Assembly: GCF_032362555.1 (NCBI RefSeq) | Contig: NC_083520.1 | Location: 8,990,001 to 9,054,000 of the forward strand | Origin: Amyelois transitella | Lineage: Eukaryota > Arthropoda > Insecta > Lepidoptera > Pyralidae | DNA: 64,000 nt | Direction: 5' to 3' | Shown: piece by piece, positions 21,121 through 31,264 of the stretch | Layout: every line of letters begins with the position of its first letter | Numbering within the stretch: position 1 is the first letter of the stretch | Made by a program: the position numbers and the translations under genes | The notes under the pieces: generated by a model | What the model saw: the letters and a program-made list of their open reading frames with translations, nothing else | The model's database searches: none | Told to the model about the DNA's origin: nothing

Positions 21121-24022
21121 CAAAATCTTAAAATTAGAACGCTCAGCGCCATCACGGCCGCGCTGAATGCCAGCGCACTCGCGCCATTGCATTCGTCGTT
21201 GAAGCACTGACAGACGGTCTCGAGGTGGTCTTCCGTGTCTGCCTTGTAGCAGTCCTTGTGATGCCGCACCCAGCCGCAGCCGCGTGTCACGCGCACTTCC
21301 GAGTCGTGGTTTTTGTGGAGGACTGTGACAAATGAGAATTCATTGAGTACTTATTTGGGTAAATGATATAAGATGCGTGCTGATGTTATGATCCTAACTG
21401 AATGGAGAGTAGGAATGATAACAGTTAAGGTGGCCTTTTCAGTACTTTAAATTTTAAGTCAACAAAATTTCATGTGAAGAGGTAACAAACAAACAAAGTA
21501 ACTTTACATTCGCATTCATAAGTTGGTATTAGGGTTGAGGTCGCCATTTGTAATGTCCGGACAGGCCTGTGAGTTTGTTTGGAAGAAGAAGTTATAACCC
21601 TATCACTTAGTCGCCTTTTACGACGTCCATAGGAAAGATATGGGAGTGCTAAGAACCACACGGCAGATAATACAATCGTCAAACTTACTAGTCTGTATAA
21701 TCTTCCTACAGAAGAAATCTTTCTGGTGCGGACTGAACACTCCCTTCTGGCAGTCTGTGGAGATGAGGAACTTGTTCACCGTCTCCTTGTCGTACAGGGA
21801 GGGGTCCAGGCACATGGTGTTGTTCTTGCTGTTACATTCGTAACAGCGGATTGAGGTACCTGGAACAAAATTCGTCAGGGTATGAGTAAAGAACATTCTC
21901 TGCTTGTCCTGGGTACATACATCTTATATATAAAATTCTCGTGTCACAATATTTGTCTCCGTACTCCTACGAAACGGCTTTACCGATTTTAACCAAATTT
22001 TGCATGCATATTCAGTAGGTCTGAGAATCGGCTAACATCTATTTTTCATACCCCTAAGTGTTAAGGGTTGTCCACACTTAATTTTTTTTTTTTTAATTAG
22101 AGATTTTTAAAAATTATTTATATGGCAAAACAACGTTTGCCGGGACAGCTAGTACATACATAAAATCACGCCTCTCTCCCGGAGGGGTAGGCAGAGACTA
22201 CCTCTTTCCACTTGCCACGATCTCTGCATATTTCCTTCGCTTCACCCATATTCATGCAAGCTCGGCAGTTTCGGGTACTTTGTTCTGGGCATTGGATATT
22301 TATCTATATAGGTACGTAAGTGTTTTTTGTAAAATTTAGTATCGCTGAGTTAGTACCTCGCAACATAAGTCTCGAACTTACTTCAAGGCTCACTCAATCT
22401 GTGTTATTCGTCCCATATAAATAAAAAAAAATGTTTTTGTTATAAGTATCGTCTTTGCATATAGAAAATACAGGAATAGTACAGACTCGTGCAGAAAAAT
22501 AAGACAGTTGGTTTCTTCTTTTATATATTTTGCTTGCGTAGTTTTTGAGATTTTTGAATTACATAAGGTTGTATTTCATTTTAATTTTTTTTTTTTAGAA
22601 AACACAAATAGCTAAGACGTATATGTAAATTAAATTAATAATGCGTCGTCGTCGTCGAATTTGGTGCCGTCGGTTAAAACAATAATTTTTTACGTCATTT
22701 ATCTTAAGACAGTATTGATTAATTAGGAATCATGGGCTCAGTCTAAAATAACAAGGACTGAATACTTAAACTAAGATAGATTTCTTGATGTTCGGATTAC
22801 TCTGAGGGTAAACTCATTCACTCAATCGTTGCAAGTATTAAAACTGATCGAGTGTAAGTCTTACTCGCGTAGCCTTTCATTATTTCTGTTAAGAGACAAA
22901 GACTCCATTGTGTGTAATGTATGTATGTACATACTAATAGAATTAATTAAAAAGTATTCCAACATTTAATAGTTGCGGATACTGATAACGATAGATATTG
23001 TAAGTACCTACTTGTTGTCGATAAATAAAATCAATTTGTAAATACGTTGTCAATATTTTTTTTCAAATGATTCATTCGCTTACAGTTTTACCTAATATCA
23101 CAGTATGAACACTCCATTTGTTAAATCATTAAGTATCTTTATTTTTTAGAAATATTTTATTTTACATCCAGGAATGATTTGAATAGTAATGCAAATACAA
23201 AGCAGATTATTATTTTAATCGCACACGTTTGTGGAGGATGTAGGATTTCCTTATATACCTAGCCTGTATTGTGATACTAAATTTCGTCAATAAAAAACAA
23301 AATTCGCTATACTTCGCATTATTTGCAAAAAATATAATAATCTACTACATAACTTTAAAATCTAAATCATATTTGTTCTTCGTCGTATACATAATTTATT
23401 TTATAACTAGCTAAACCTTAATCCATTGATGAATTGCGACCATGCAACGTAAAATCTCGCTGAAGAGAATGAGTTTCCCGCGCTAAAATTATTAATGAAT
23501 AAAATTTTATGGTATAAGTTATCTACTTATTCACATAAGTCGCGTGAAAGTGTCTGAACTATTCATATAAATTTTAATGCAGTTTTAACGCGGGAACTAC
23601 ATACAAAAACATAAATAATTTTTGTAAAAAGTGCACCGCTTTCAATCGATATCCTCCTTTTTGAAATCGGTCTAAAACCTTCTCCCAAATATAACAAACA
23701 CTTTCCTGAAAACCGCATCAAAATCGGTACAGCGAAAGGCTAGATAATCGCGTACAAACATACATACAGGTCAAATTGAGAACCAACTTTTTTTCCAAGG
23801 CTGTTATAATTTGCATTTATCAGCAAATTTTGCATCTGTCCGCACTATTTCGTAAATAGAAATTACATAAAAATTACATATTAATACGAAATTTTACAAC
23901 CTAATTTCCCAGTAGAGTGAAACGCCCCCGTTAATCTAACCTTAAAAGTATTTTTACAGATAACGAAACTTACCGCTCTGAAAACAGACAAACAGACAGG
24001 CCAACAAGGCCAAATTCTTCAT
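21120..24022 (-). CDS. Ly6/uPAR three-finger GPI-anchored protein (gene D)
   Basis: Three exons, 24022-23974, 21859-21689 and 21322-21120, join with consensus GT-AG sites and agreeing phases into 140 residues. The parts are a signal peptide (MKNLALLACLFVCFQSG), then the Ly6 opening CYECNS, ten mature-domain cysteines ending VCQCFNDECN, and a hydrophobic C-terminal tail without charged residues until the last RF. The tail is expected to be replaced by a GPI anchor. NNT is a possible N-glycosylation site. In insects, such proteins (the quiver/boudin/crooked group) act at the cell surface on channels, septate junctions or trafficking. The specific role here is unknown. It is the most divergent of the four cluster members, with a longer loop between cysteines 3 and 4. 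Its first exon ends in phase 1 like the others. Intron 2 carries an S fragment 22 nt from the exon 2 donor. Confidence 0.88.
21585..21667 (-). repeat. S element head fragment in intron 2 of gene D
   Basis: TCGCCTTTTACGACGTCCATAGG through ACCACACGGCA. It ends 22 bases from the donor of exon 2. Confidence 0.65.
21922..22152 (+). repeat. Non-autonomous Helitron, TCTTATATATAAAATTCTCG type
   Basis: It starts A|TCTTATATATAAAATTC and ends GCCGGGACAGCTAG|T. It lies in intron 1 of gene D. An L element tail begins two bases later. A short inverted piece of the same family is near 42243-42315. Confidence 0.6.
22154..22282 (-). mobile_element. L element (LINE) 3'-end copy
   Basis: An antisense 5'-truncated copy: ACATACATAAAATCACGCC, through the CRDRGKW codons, to GGTTTCGGGTAC-like sequence. 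It lies in intron 1 of gene D. Confidence 0.75.
22284..22440 (+). repeat. tRNA-SINE body fragment
   Basis: It matches the non-tRNA body of the SINE at 61913-62160 (GGATATTTATCTATATAGG ... CTCACTCAATCTGTGT). The tRNA-like head is missing. Confidence 0.55.
23640..23795 (+). repeat. Common lepidopteran repeat
   Basis: It contains AACCGCATCAAAATCGGT followed by GATAATCGCG and CATACAGGTCAAATTGAGAACC, as also seen at 31495-31625. The type is not identified. Confidence 0.4.
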
Positions 24023-24595
24023 GATTTCCAGATTTATTTATTAATTTATTGGCAAATGATAACACGTCGTGTGCCAGGCGATACCCTGGTCACTACTGTT
24101 TACATTAACAATGTGTGTTTGATTTGATTGTACAATATGTGCCGACAGGATACCGCCATATTCCGAATAAATCATTTGAATAAAGCTATAACTCGGCCGA
24201 CGATTTGCAGTTAGTTATGTTGATTATATATTTTTGGGCATATAACTGATATTAAATAATTTATGTGTTTTGTTGTGAATAAAACTAACAAAAAAATTAA
24301 TAAAGAAATACTTACCCTTAACTATTCCTAATCTAAAAATTATTATGTTACTGCTCACACCAACAAATGTACATATTTTTTTTAAATGTTTTCTCTGTAA
24401 GTGAAATGTAATATTTTTGAGAAATAAAGTTCTTTAACCACGATTATATATTTTATTAAAATAATAGCTCATACCCACGTAGGAACTTTTGGCGCGTAGG
24501 TACATGACGCGAGTTAAATTTTTTGCCCATCACAAAAAGTGTACAAATCCGCTGAAGAAGTTTTAACTTCAAAAATACAATTCTTTATTTCGCTT

Positions 24596-24640
24596 CTTTC
24601 ACATTCATGACCCTCTTCATGGAAGCTCGGCGGTTTAATA
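24596..24640 (-). repeat. L element fragment
   Basis: A short antisense remnant, TTCATGACCCTCTTCATGGA, followed by AGCTCGGCGGTTT. Confidence 0.4.
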
Positions 24641-25009
24641 TTTTTTATTTTATTTACTTATTATCATTCTAACATGTAATCACGTTGTAGAATTTATTTA
24701 TTTATTTAAATTTAATAAATATCAAATTGACATTGCCTTGAAATTGTAGATACCAACTATCTTTGTTCACAATGCAGAAAGTCAAAGTTTATCTCATCTG
24801 TGGCCCACATTCGGTACCTAGTAAAATCAATAATCGTGACTTTTTTTTTAATTACACTTTTGTTCTTCGCTTCGATCGCGTGGAAAAAAGATAGCTTATA
24901 ATCGTCAAAATCGGTGTACTGACAAGTATTGATATTTTTTGTTAATAACGAATGAAAACGTAATCTATTGTCTTTATTGTTTTTATATTATATTTATTTA
25001 TGCTGGGGT

Positions 25010-25190
25010 TTCGGGTACTCTTGACCTGACCCTTTACCAGGACGTCGAATATTAAGGCATTTCTGCGTTCTCTCGTTTCGCGTTTGCACATCAAGTTTTC
25101 ATACATTAATATGTATGCAAGGATCATGGCAAGTAGACAGATGTAGTCTCTGCCTATTAACAGGGAAAAAGGCATGATTTTATGTATGTA
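25010..25190. repeat. Broken, partly inverted L element
   Basis: Antisense L sequence (TTTCGGGTACTCTTGACCTG) at 25012-25047 is followed by unrelated DNA and then sense L sequence (ATCATGGCAAGTAGACAG ... GATTTTATGTATGT) at about 25112-25190. The outer piece is inverted relative to the 3' end, as in LINE 5' inversions. Confidence 0.5.
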
Positions 25191-25564
25191 TAAATGTAAA
25201 CGATATTAACGAATTATACTAATTTGCATATACATAATTACGAATTATAATAATTTGCATGCTATAATTAATGGCTGACCGGGAGGAAATATGTTTTGTT
25301 TTACACCTTTTGTAAACACTAGTCATAAGAAAATAAATATTCTATTCTATACTTAAAAAAAACCAGAATCAGCATGCGCACGCACTGGTGAGTTCGGCGT
25401 GAGCGCTTTATTCTATGAATGCGGCAAATGTGAGCAAATCTCATCTCCATTGTGCTTTGTGCGACCCTTCCTGTGCGTCACACACAGATAAATGTGTGTC
25501 TGAATCATACTGAATGTGACACTAAACGAGATACTGTTTTTTGTACTCCAGTAGTACATTAATG

Positions 25565-25712
25565 TGCCGTGTGGTTCCGAGCACCAATAAAAAAAGGATA
25601 GGACCAGTCCATCTCGTTCCCATGAATGGCTATGTCAATGGAGGCGACAGGTTGCTGGCCTATCGCCTAAAAGATAAATTCCAAGTTTACAAGCCTCATA
25701 AATTTCACTTTT
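25565..25712. repeat. S element, partly inverted
   Basis: The sense head (GTGCCGTGTGGTTCC to CGTTCCCATGAATGG) is followed directly by antisense central S sequence (GACAGGTTGCTGGCC to TTTACAAGCCT). Confidence 0.55.
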
Positions 25713-26009
25713 ATTTTTGGGTGACTAAGAATCATTATCATCATAAAGATATGTATCTTTAGTTAAATATGTTAAACGATATTTATGCACACGCCATACC
25801 GCTTCAAAATTCATTTCTCCTCTCATGGGTCTACTGGAAGAGATTTCTTTTGAAATAAGTAGCACCTTTGTTCTAGAATTACTGTATTTAATGCTCCTGT
25901 ATATAATTTTGTGTATATAAATAAATAAATAAATAATCATTCTAACCTGCTACCTAATTAAATAAAAATAATAATATTTGTATTATTATACTATTAGTAT
26001 AGAGAAAAG

Positions 26010-26160
26010 ATTTGTATGTTTGTAACGAATAAACTCACAAACTACTGGACTGATTTTCACAAAATGTAGTATAGATATAGTATTTTGGATTTGCAAGAGT
26101 GACATAGGCTACTTTTTTCTAGAATTTCCCACGGAAGCGTAGCTCCGCGCAAAAACTAGT
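26010..26160 (+). repeat. Helitron-like repeat copy
   Basis: It starts near TACTATTAGTATAGAG and ends with CGTAGCTCCGCGCAAAAACTAGT. The CTAGT end and the GC-rich terminal block resemble the other Helitron families. Confidence 0.4.
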
Positions 26161-26299
26161 AACTTATATAACAGCAGTAGTTATGGTAGGTACCTGTTGA
26201 AGACCATTATTTTGGGTCGCGCCATGACATTATTGAGCGGAGGCCCAATTGGTACTTAGCATAATGATATTCTGATGATCATTGTTAAAATCACTACAT

Positions 26300-26473
26300 A
26301 GTATAAAACAAAGTCGCTATTTTAGTCTGTTTGTCTGTATGCTTAAATCTTTAAAATTACGCAACGGATTTTGATGCGGTTTTTGTAACAGGTAGAGTGA
26401 TTCAAGAGGAAGGTTTTTATGTATAATAACATTTATAATTTTGCACCCGTATGAAGCCGGGGCGGGTCGCTAG
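26300..26473 (+). repeat. Helitron-like repeat, CGGGTCGCTAGT end
   Basis: It starts near AGTATAAAACAAAGTCGC, carries ACGCAACGGATTTTGATGCG, and ends GGGGCGGGTCGCTAG|T. Confidence 0.45.
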
Positions 26474-26602
26474 TAATTTTATAAATATCATTCCTTATTG
26501 TAAACACGTTAATTATAAAATGTCACAAACCAGCGAGTAATTCTACGTTCCACAAAATTTGTAGGTTAGTCCTTAAAGTTAGTACAATAAGTAGGTACTT
26601 AC

Positions 26603-26663
26603 ATAACGTAAACAATGACGGCAACAATACACACAAGACGACTTGATGTTTGCAGTCCACCAT
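26603..26663 (-). other. Orphan or alternative signal-peptide exon in the Ly6 cluster
   Basis: On the minus strand ATG at 26663 opens MVDCKHQVVLCVLLPSLFTL, a leader-like peptide, and meets a strong donor GTAAGTACC after 61 nt, in phase 1. All four Ly6 first exons also encode only a leader and stop in phase 1. Spliced to gene D exon 2 (21859) it would give a Cys just before TSIRCYEC. It may be an alternative first exon of gene D, or the last relic of a lost paralogue. No matching exon 2 was found between 24.1 and 31.2 kb. Confidence 0.4.
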
Positions 26664-26671
26664 TTTTAAAT

Positions 26672-26959
26672 TAAATCCTGTTCACTTTGTGCTGCAATAT
26701 GTCGCTTAAGTAAATTTGCTATTTAATTATCACAGGAGTTCTTAAGAATCTTTTATAAATACATTCAAAGCGTTGAATTTGTACTATCGCATTTAATTAA
26801 GTAATATTTCGTATATAATAACACTTTTTTCGATCTTTTTTGTTAACCTCGTGTAGTGAAGACGGTAAGAAACTGTCGTGCAAACAGAATAACTGGAATT
26901 TATAACGCAGTCCTCCTTTTGTGTGTTAGTTGAGACGCAAACAAAGTGAACAGGATTTA
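26672..26959. mobile_element. Possible MITE with 18-bp perfect terminal inverted repeats
   Basis: TAAATCCTGTTCACTTTG at 26672-26689 is exactly inverted at 26942-26959, giving a 288-bp unit. No transposase and no clear target duplication are seen. It lies immediately upstream of the orphan exon at 26603-26663. Confidence 0.55.
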
Positions 26960-27585
26960 TTCGGATCTAATATACAGGAACGTTTATGGGAATTAGAAAG
27001 GAAATACTATCTGCAATTATGGGGATCACGCTAGACATTTCCTCATTCTGGAAGTACCTACGAAGTACCGGGTTCAATTATTGACAGAGCTTCTCAAGTT
27101 GTAATTTTGTTTCTTGTAAAGGTTGTTTGCCACAAATTAATCTAGTTTAGCTATATGAAAAATTTATTTATACACACTCTCGAAATTCAATTTTGTAGTT
27201 CTTAATATAATTTAGCGATACATTGTATCTTATTTTGAAAAATAAAGCTAATTCTATCTTACACTTTTGAGTTCTTTTTTTATTAGCTTCATTCCTAAAC
27301 TGAGAAGTTGGTAAATTAGCTAAATTACCTAATTAAATTAACATCCACTTCAAAAGCGCAAGCGGCGATCTGAACAAAAAGTAACATTATTACATTACTA
27401 TGTAATTCCAATTTTTCAAACCGTAATCTTGCCGTAATATAAATGCTTTTAAATGCTACGAGCCTACGCCGTATATAAGAGCTCTACGATCATATTCCTT
27501 CGTAGCATGTAGCCGTAGAAGTTGCTACGAAGATGTAGTCTTTGTAGCAACTCTTTTATAGGCAACGTATTATTTTATAGTTTTT

Positions 27586-27667
27586 ACATACCTACATATA
27601 ATCACGTTTATATCCCTTGCGGGGTAGACAGAACAAACATTCTTGAGAAGACTTATAGCCCACGTTG
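27586..27667 (-). repeat. S element, 5'-truncated
   Basis: The tail and about 70 bases of 3' sequence in antisense orientation, ending at GCCCACGTTG. Confidence 0.65.
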
Positions 27668-27994
27668 AAAAAAATATTTACCTTCACTACTCAAAGTTGG
27701 TTCGTTGTGATAATAAATTATTGCTATATTTTCTTTTGTGATCAAGTGTTGATTGTGTGACTGGCGTTCTTCCTCAGAAGTTTAATTTTTTGAGCTATAT
27801 TTTTACAAGAACCACATGTTCCCGCAGAATTACATATTTAGTCTTCCAAATGTACAGTCGCCTACAAGGCAACTATGGTTTTGTGGTAAGTATGGACAGA
27901 GAGTCAACGTTTCTTTGCACTTTGGCTGTACATGGCAACTAATCGTACCCAAACAAACTATATAAAACATCAATAAGGTCTTATTGGCTACCTT

Positions 27995-28105
27995 TATCTT
28001 GGAGTAGCTGGGTTCGATTCGCTTGTAATTACTACATACTAAGGTACTGTACTATTGGTAAGGATGCAACCGGGACTAAAAGCCAAGAGAAAGAAGATGG
28101 AACTA
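27995..28105 (+). repeat. Second SINE family fragment
   Basis: GGGTTCGATTCGCTTG (a B-box-like motif) and GGATGCAACCGGGACTAAAA link it to the SINE at 38378-38728. Confidence 0.4.
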
Positions 28106-28274
28106 TACTACAAATGTGCAATAAAGATACATATTATTAACAAAAAACAATAATTTATGAAAAGACATTATGCCATTTAACTTTTGTAAACAAGGAGACA
28201 ACCCCCTTATTTCAAAAGTTTTTTTTTTTTTTAAAAGACGTATCAAGATTGATTTCAGCAATATTGCCTTCTTA

Positions 28275-28516
28275 TGTGCCGTGTAGTTTCCGGCACTATA
28301 GAATTGGACCGCTTCATATATTTCCTACGATTATTGACTAATGGTAACAATTATAAAACTTGGTATTCCGCTTTTAGGCGATGGGCTAGCAGCTTGTCAC
28401 TATTTGAATCTTATTCCATCATTAAGCCATGCAGCTGAACGTGGCCTTTCATTTTTGCGAGACTGTTGGCTCTGTCTACCCCGCAAGGGATATATACGGG
28501 ATAATATGTAAGTATG
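28275..28516 (+). repeat. S element, full length, diverged
   Basis: A sense copy from GTGCCGTGTAGTTTCCGGCAC to a (GTAT)n tail. It stands tail-to-tail with the copy at 28543-28781. Confidence 0.75.
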
Positions 28517-28542
28517 TAATTAATTTCAGATTTCTTTGTTAT

Positions 28543-28781
28543 ACATATAATCACGTCTATATCCCTTGCGGGGTAGACAGAGCCAACAGTCTTGTGAAGA
28601 CTAATAGGCCACGTTCAGCTGTTTGGCTTTAAGATGGAATTGAGATTCAAATATTAGTGACAGGTTGCTAGCCCATCGCCTAAAAGAAGAATCCCAAGTT
28701 TATAAGCCTTTTACGACATCCATAGGAAAGAGATGGAGTGGTCCTATTCTTTTTTCTATTCGTGCCGGGAATCACACGGCA
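28543..28781 (-). repeat. S element, near full length, with 11-bp target duplication
   Basis: TTCTTTGTTAT occurs at 28532-28542 next to the tail and at 28792-28802, ten bases beyond the head. Confidence 0.75.
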
Positions 28782-29036
28782 AAATTAAAAATTCTTTGTT
28801 ATTATAATAATATTAAGTAAGTATAGTTACGTTACGATAATGAGGATGCCTACTATCCAGGTCACCTGTCCACATTGTCCTGAGGCTGGTGCGATACCAC
28901 AATTGGTCTCTTCCCGACCTCGTCCAACAAATGACATCCGCGCTTTTATTGGTCACAATGACACATACACTATGACCCACACCCACGCTAAATACGTGAT
29001 TAGATGTATGTAAGTATTTTTTTTTACATAGGTACA

Positions 29037-29203
29037 TACATACATATAATCACGTCTTTATCCCTTGCGGGGTAGACAGAGCCTGCAGCCTTGTAAAGAC
29101 TGATAGGCCACGTTCAGCTATTTGGCTTTAAGATAGGATTGAGATTCAAATAGTGACAGGTTGCTAGCCCATCGCCTAAAAGAAGAATCCCAAGTTTATA
29201 AGC
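29037..29203 (-). repeat. S element, 5'-truncated
   Basis: An antisense tail to AAGTTTATAAG. The sense head of another S copy begins at the next base. Confidence 0.7.
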
Positions 29204-29548
29204 CGTGTGGTTCTCGGCACCAATACAAAAAAGAATAGGACCACTCCATCTCTTTCCCATGGATGTCGTAAAAGCCGACTAAGCGGTAGACTTATTTTTT
29301 TTTTATTATAATTTGATTTCGTTTTGACCTTAATCTGCCTGGTGCTAAGCAATATGGGGCCTAAGGTGGTGGACGCAGCTTAAATAATACCTATTCACTC
29401 TTGCCTTAAAAAAATCTCCAAGTTATATGTCTCAATTCTATCTTAAAGCCAAATAGCTGAACGTGGCCATTCAGTCTTTTCAAGACTGTTGGCTCTGTCT
29501 ACCCCGCAAGGGATATAGACGTGATTATGTGTATGTATGTAATTCAAA
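29204..29548 (+). repeat. S element interrupted by an about 110-bp insert
   Basis: The sense head runs to about 29293 and the 3' half resumes at about 29405, reaching GTGATTATGTGTATGTATGT. The insert (T-run, GCCTGGTGCTAAGCAATATG, GGGGCCTAAGG) is not S sequence and may be another element. Confidence 0.65.
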
Positions 29549-29764
29549 ACGTACACTTAAATCTTTCTCCTGCTGTTAAACCCGGTTACCTCCTCACTTT
29601 TCTGGAGAGAACCTATTGTACGCTTTTTGATAAGTATTCAGAATTGGGTAAATCAGGTTTTTACACAAAGCGATTCCCGTCTGACCTCCGTAACCTATTT
29701 TTCCCATACATATGAAGCTCACATTCTTATAACTGTTATGTTTTTTTTTTCATTCAGGTTAGAA

Positions 29765-29795
29765 GCAATAGTGACAGGTTGCTAACCCATCGTGG
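29765..29795 (-). repeat. S element remnant
   Basis: AATAGTGACAGGTTGCTAAC followed by CCATCG is the central S motif. Confidence 0.4.
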
Positions 29796-31264
29796 AATAT
29801 GAACACGGGAATTTGTTTGCATTTACTTGGATTTTCTTTATTCTACGTAGATTACCCTTTGTATAGGTGTCCTAGGTACCACTTTTAGACCAATAAAAAA
29901 ATGATTATTTTAGAAATTGGTTTCCCAAATCTTTGAAGTAGTGTAGTAGTAGTATTTCTCAGTCATAACCTGTATGCATCTGAGCCCGCTGTTCGTTTTA
30001 GTCTCTTTGGGTAAAATTTATTTGTTATATTATATATATATATTTTTATGTGAAAGGTACTCAAGAGTGTAATACCTACACAGATTATCGTTATAGTCAA
30101 TATTTTTGGGATAAAGTCAATAAAATTAGTTAATATCAAGGTGTCGAATAAAAATCGATATGTTGAAAAACTTTTAATAAATACATTTGCTACAAACACA
30201 ACAAAAGCATTAAGGCAGTCTAAGTTGACAATTAAGATAACTAATTTTACAACGGTTAATTGGTAACTATCGTTTCTTTGGTTAACTCTGCTGGTAACTT
30301 AATATAACATTATACCTATCATAATTCTTAAAATTCTAAATATCTTTTTTGTATTCAAATTTTGTCTTTGTTGAAAAGTTGATTCTAAAATCTAATAAAG
30401 AGCTTTGTTGAATTTACAATTCAGTTTGGATAACCTTTCGGCTTACAATTTTTTTAAGGTTATATTTTAGAAATAAACAAGATATTTGCTCCCTTTATCA
30501 TCTGGTTTTTACACAATAGAAACTATAGTCTTAATTTAAAAGTTACATCCATTTGTTTCTACGAACAACACTAACAGACTAACAGACACATGCGAGCATT
30601 CTAAACAGTTTCTAGTCTATTTACAAATGAAACTAACTAGTACCTAATTAACATGGCGGCACTAAACTGCACTTCTCACTAGAATTATAGAAATCACAGA
30701 GCACAGGACATTCCGCTCTGTCGAACACATTGTAAACAAACATTTCCTTTTTTAAATTTAAAGTTTTTTTTTCATAAATATTTATGAAAAAAAGGCAGGC
30801 ATGGTGCCAGGATTACAAGCCTTGTTCCAGTCGTCTTACCTAACTCGCTTAAATATCAGTAAAAATATCAGTTCGGTGCCTGAATATTTTGTAAACAGTT
30901 TTGTAAATATTAATTTTTAATGTTTAAATTTAGATTTTTTTACTTTTTGGCAGCAGCACTTGATTCTTTATCTATAATTCGTGAATATTTTTTATTCCTA
31001 ACCCTTAATTATTTGTACTATGATTGGTATAAAAGTGAGTTGATCTAAGTCATAAACAAAGAAGAAAAACAATTTTTTTCAAAAATTATTTTACTCTAAA
31101 ATGGGCTTAAAGAGGTTTCGTGCGTATGCCATTTTTACTTCATGTTTGGATTTAGAACAGTATCATCCATAAAACCTGGAATATCCTAACGGAATAACTC
31201 TCAAATTAGTTTTATCTAGCCATACATCGGACATTGGTACCTAGTTACTACTAGGCAATAGGTT
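29796..31264. other. AT-rich intergenic DNA, nothing recognised
   Basis: This lies downstream of Ly6 gene C (minus strand). An inverted ATAAATATTTAT-type run is near 30775-30790. No gene-like structure was found. Confidence 0.5.
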
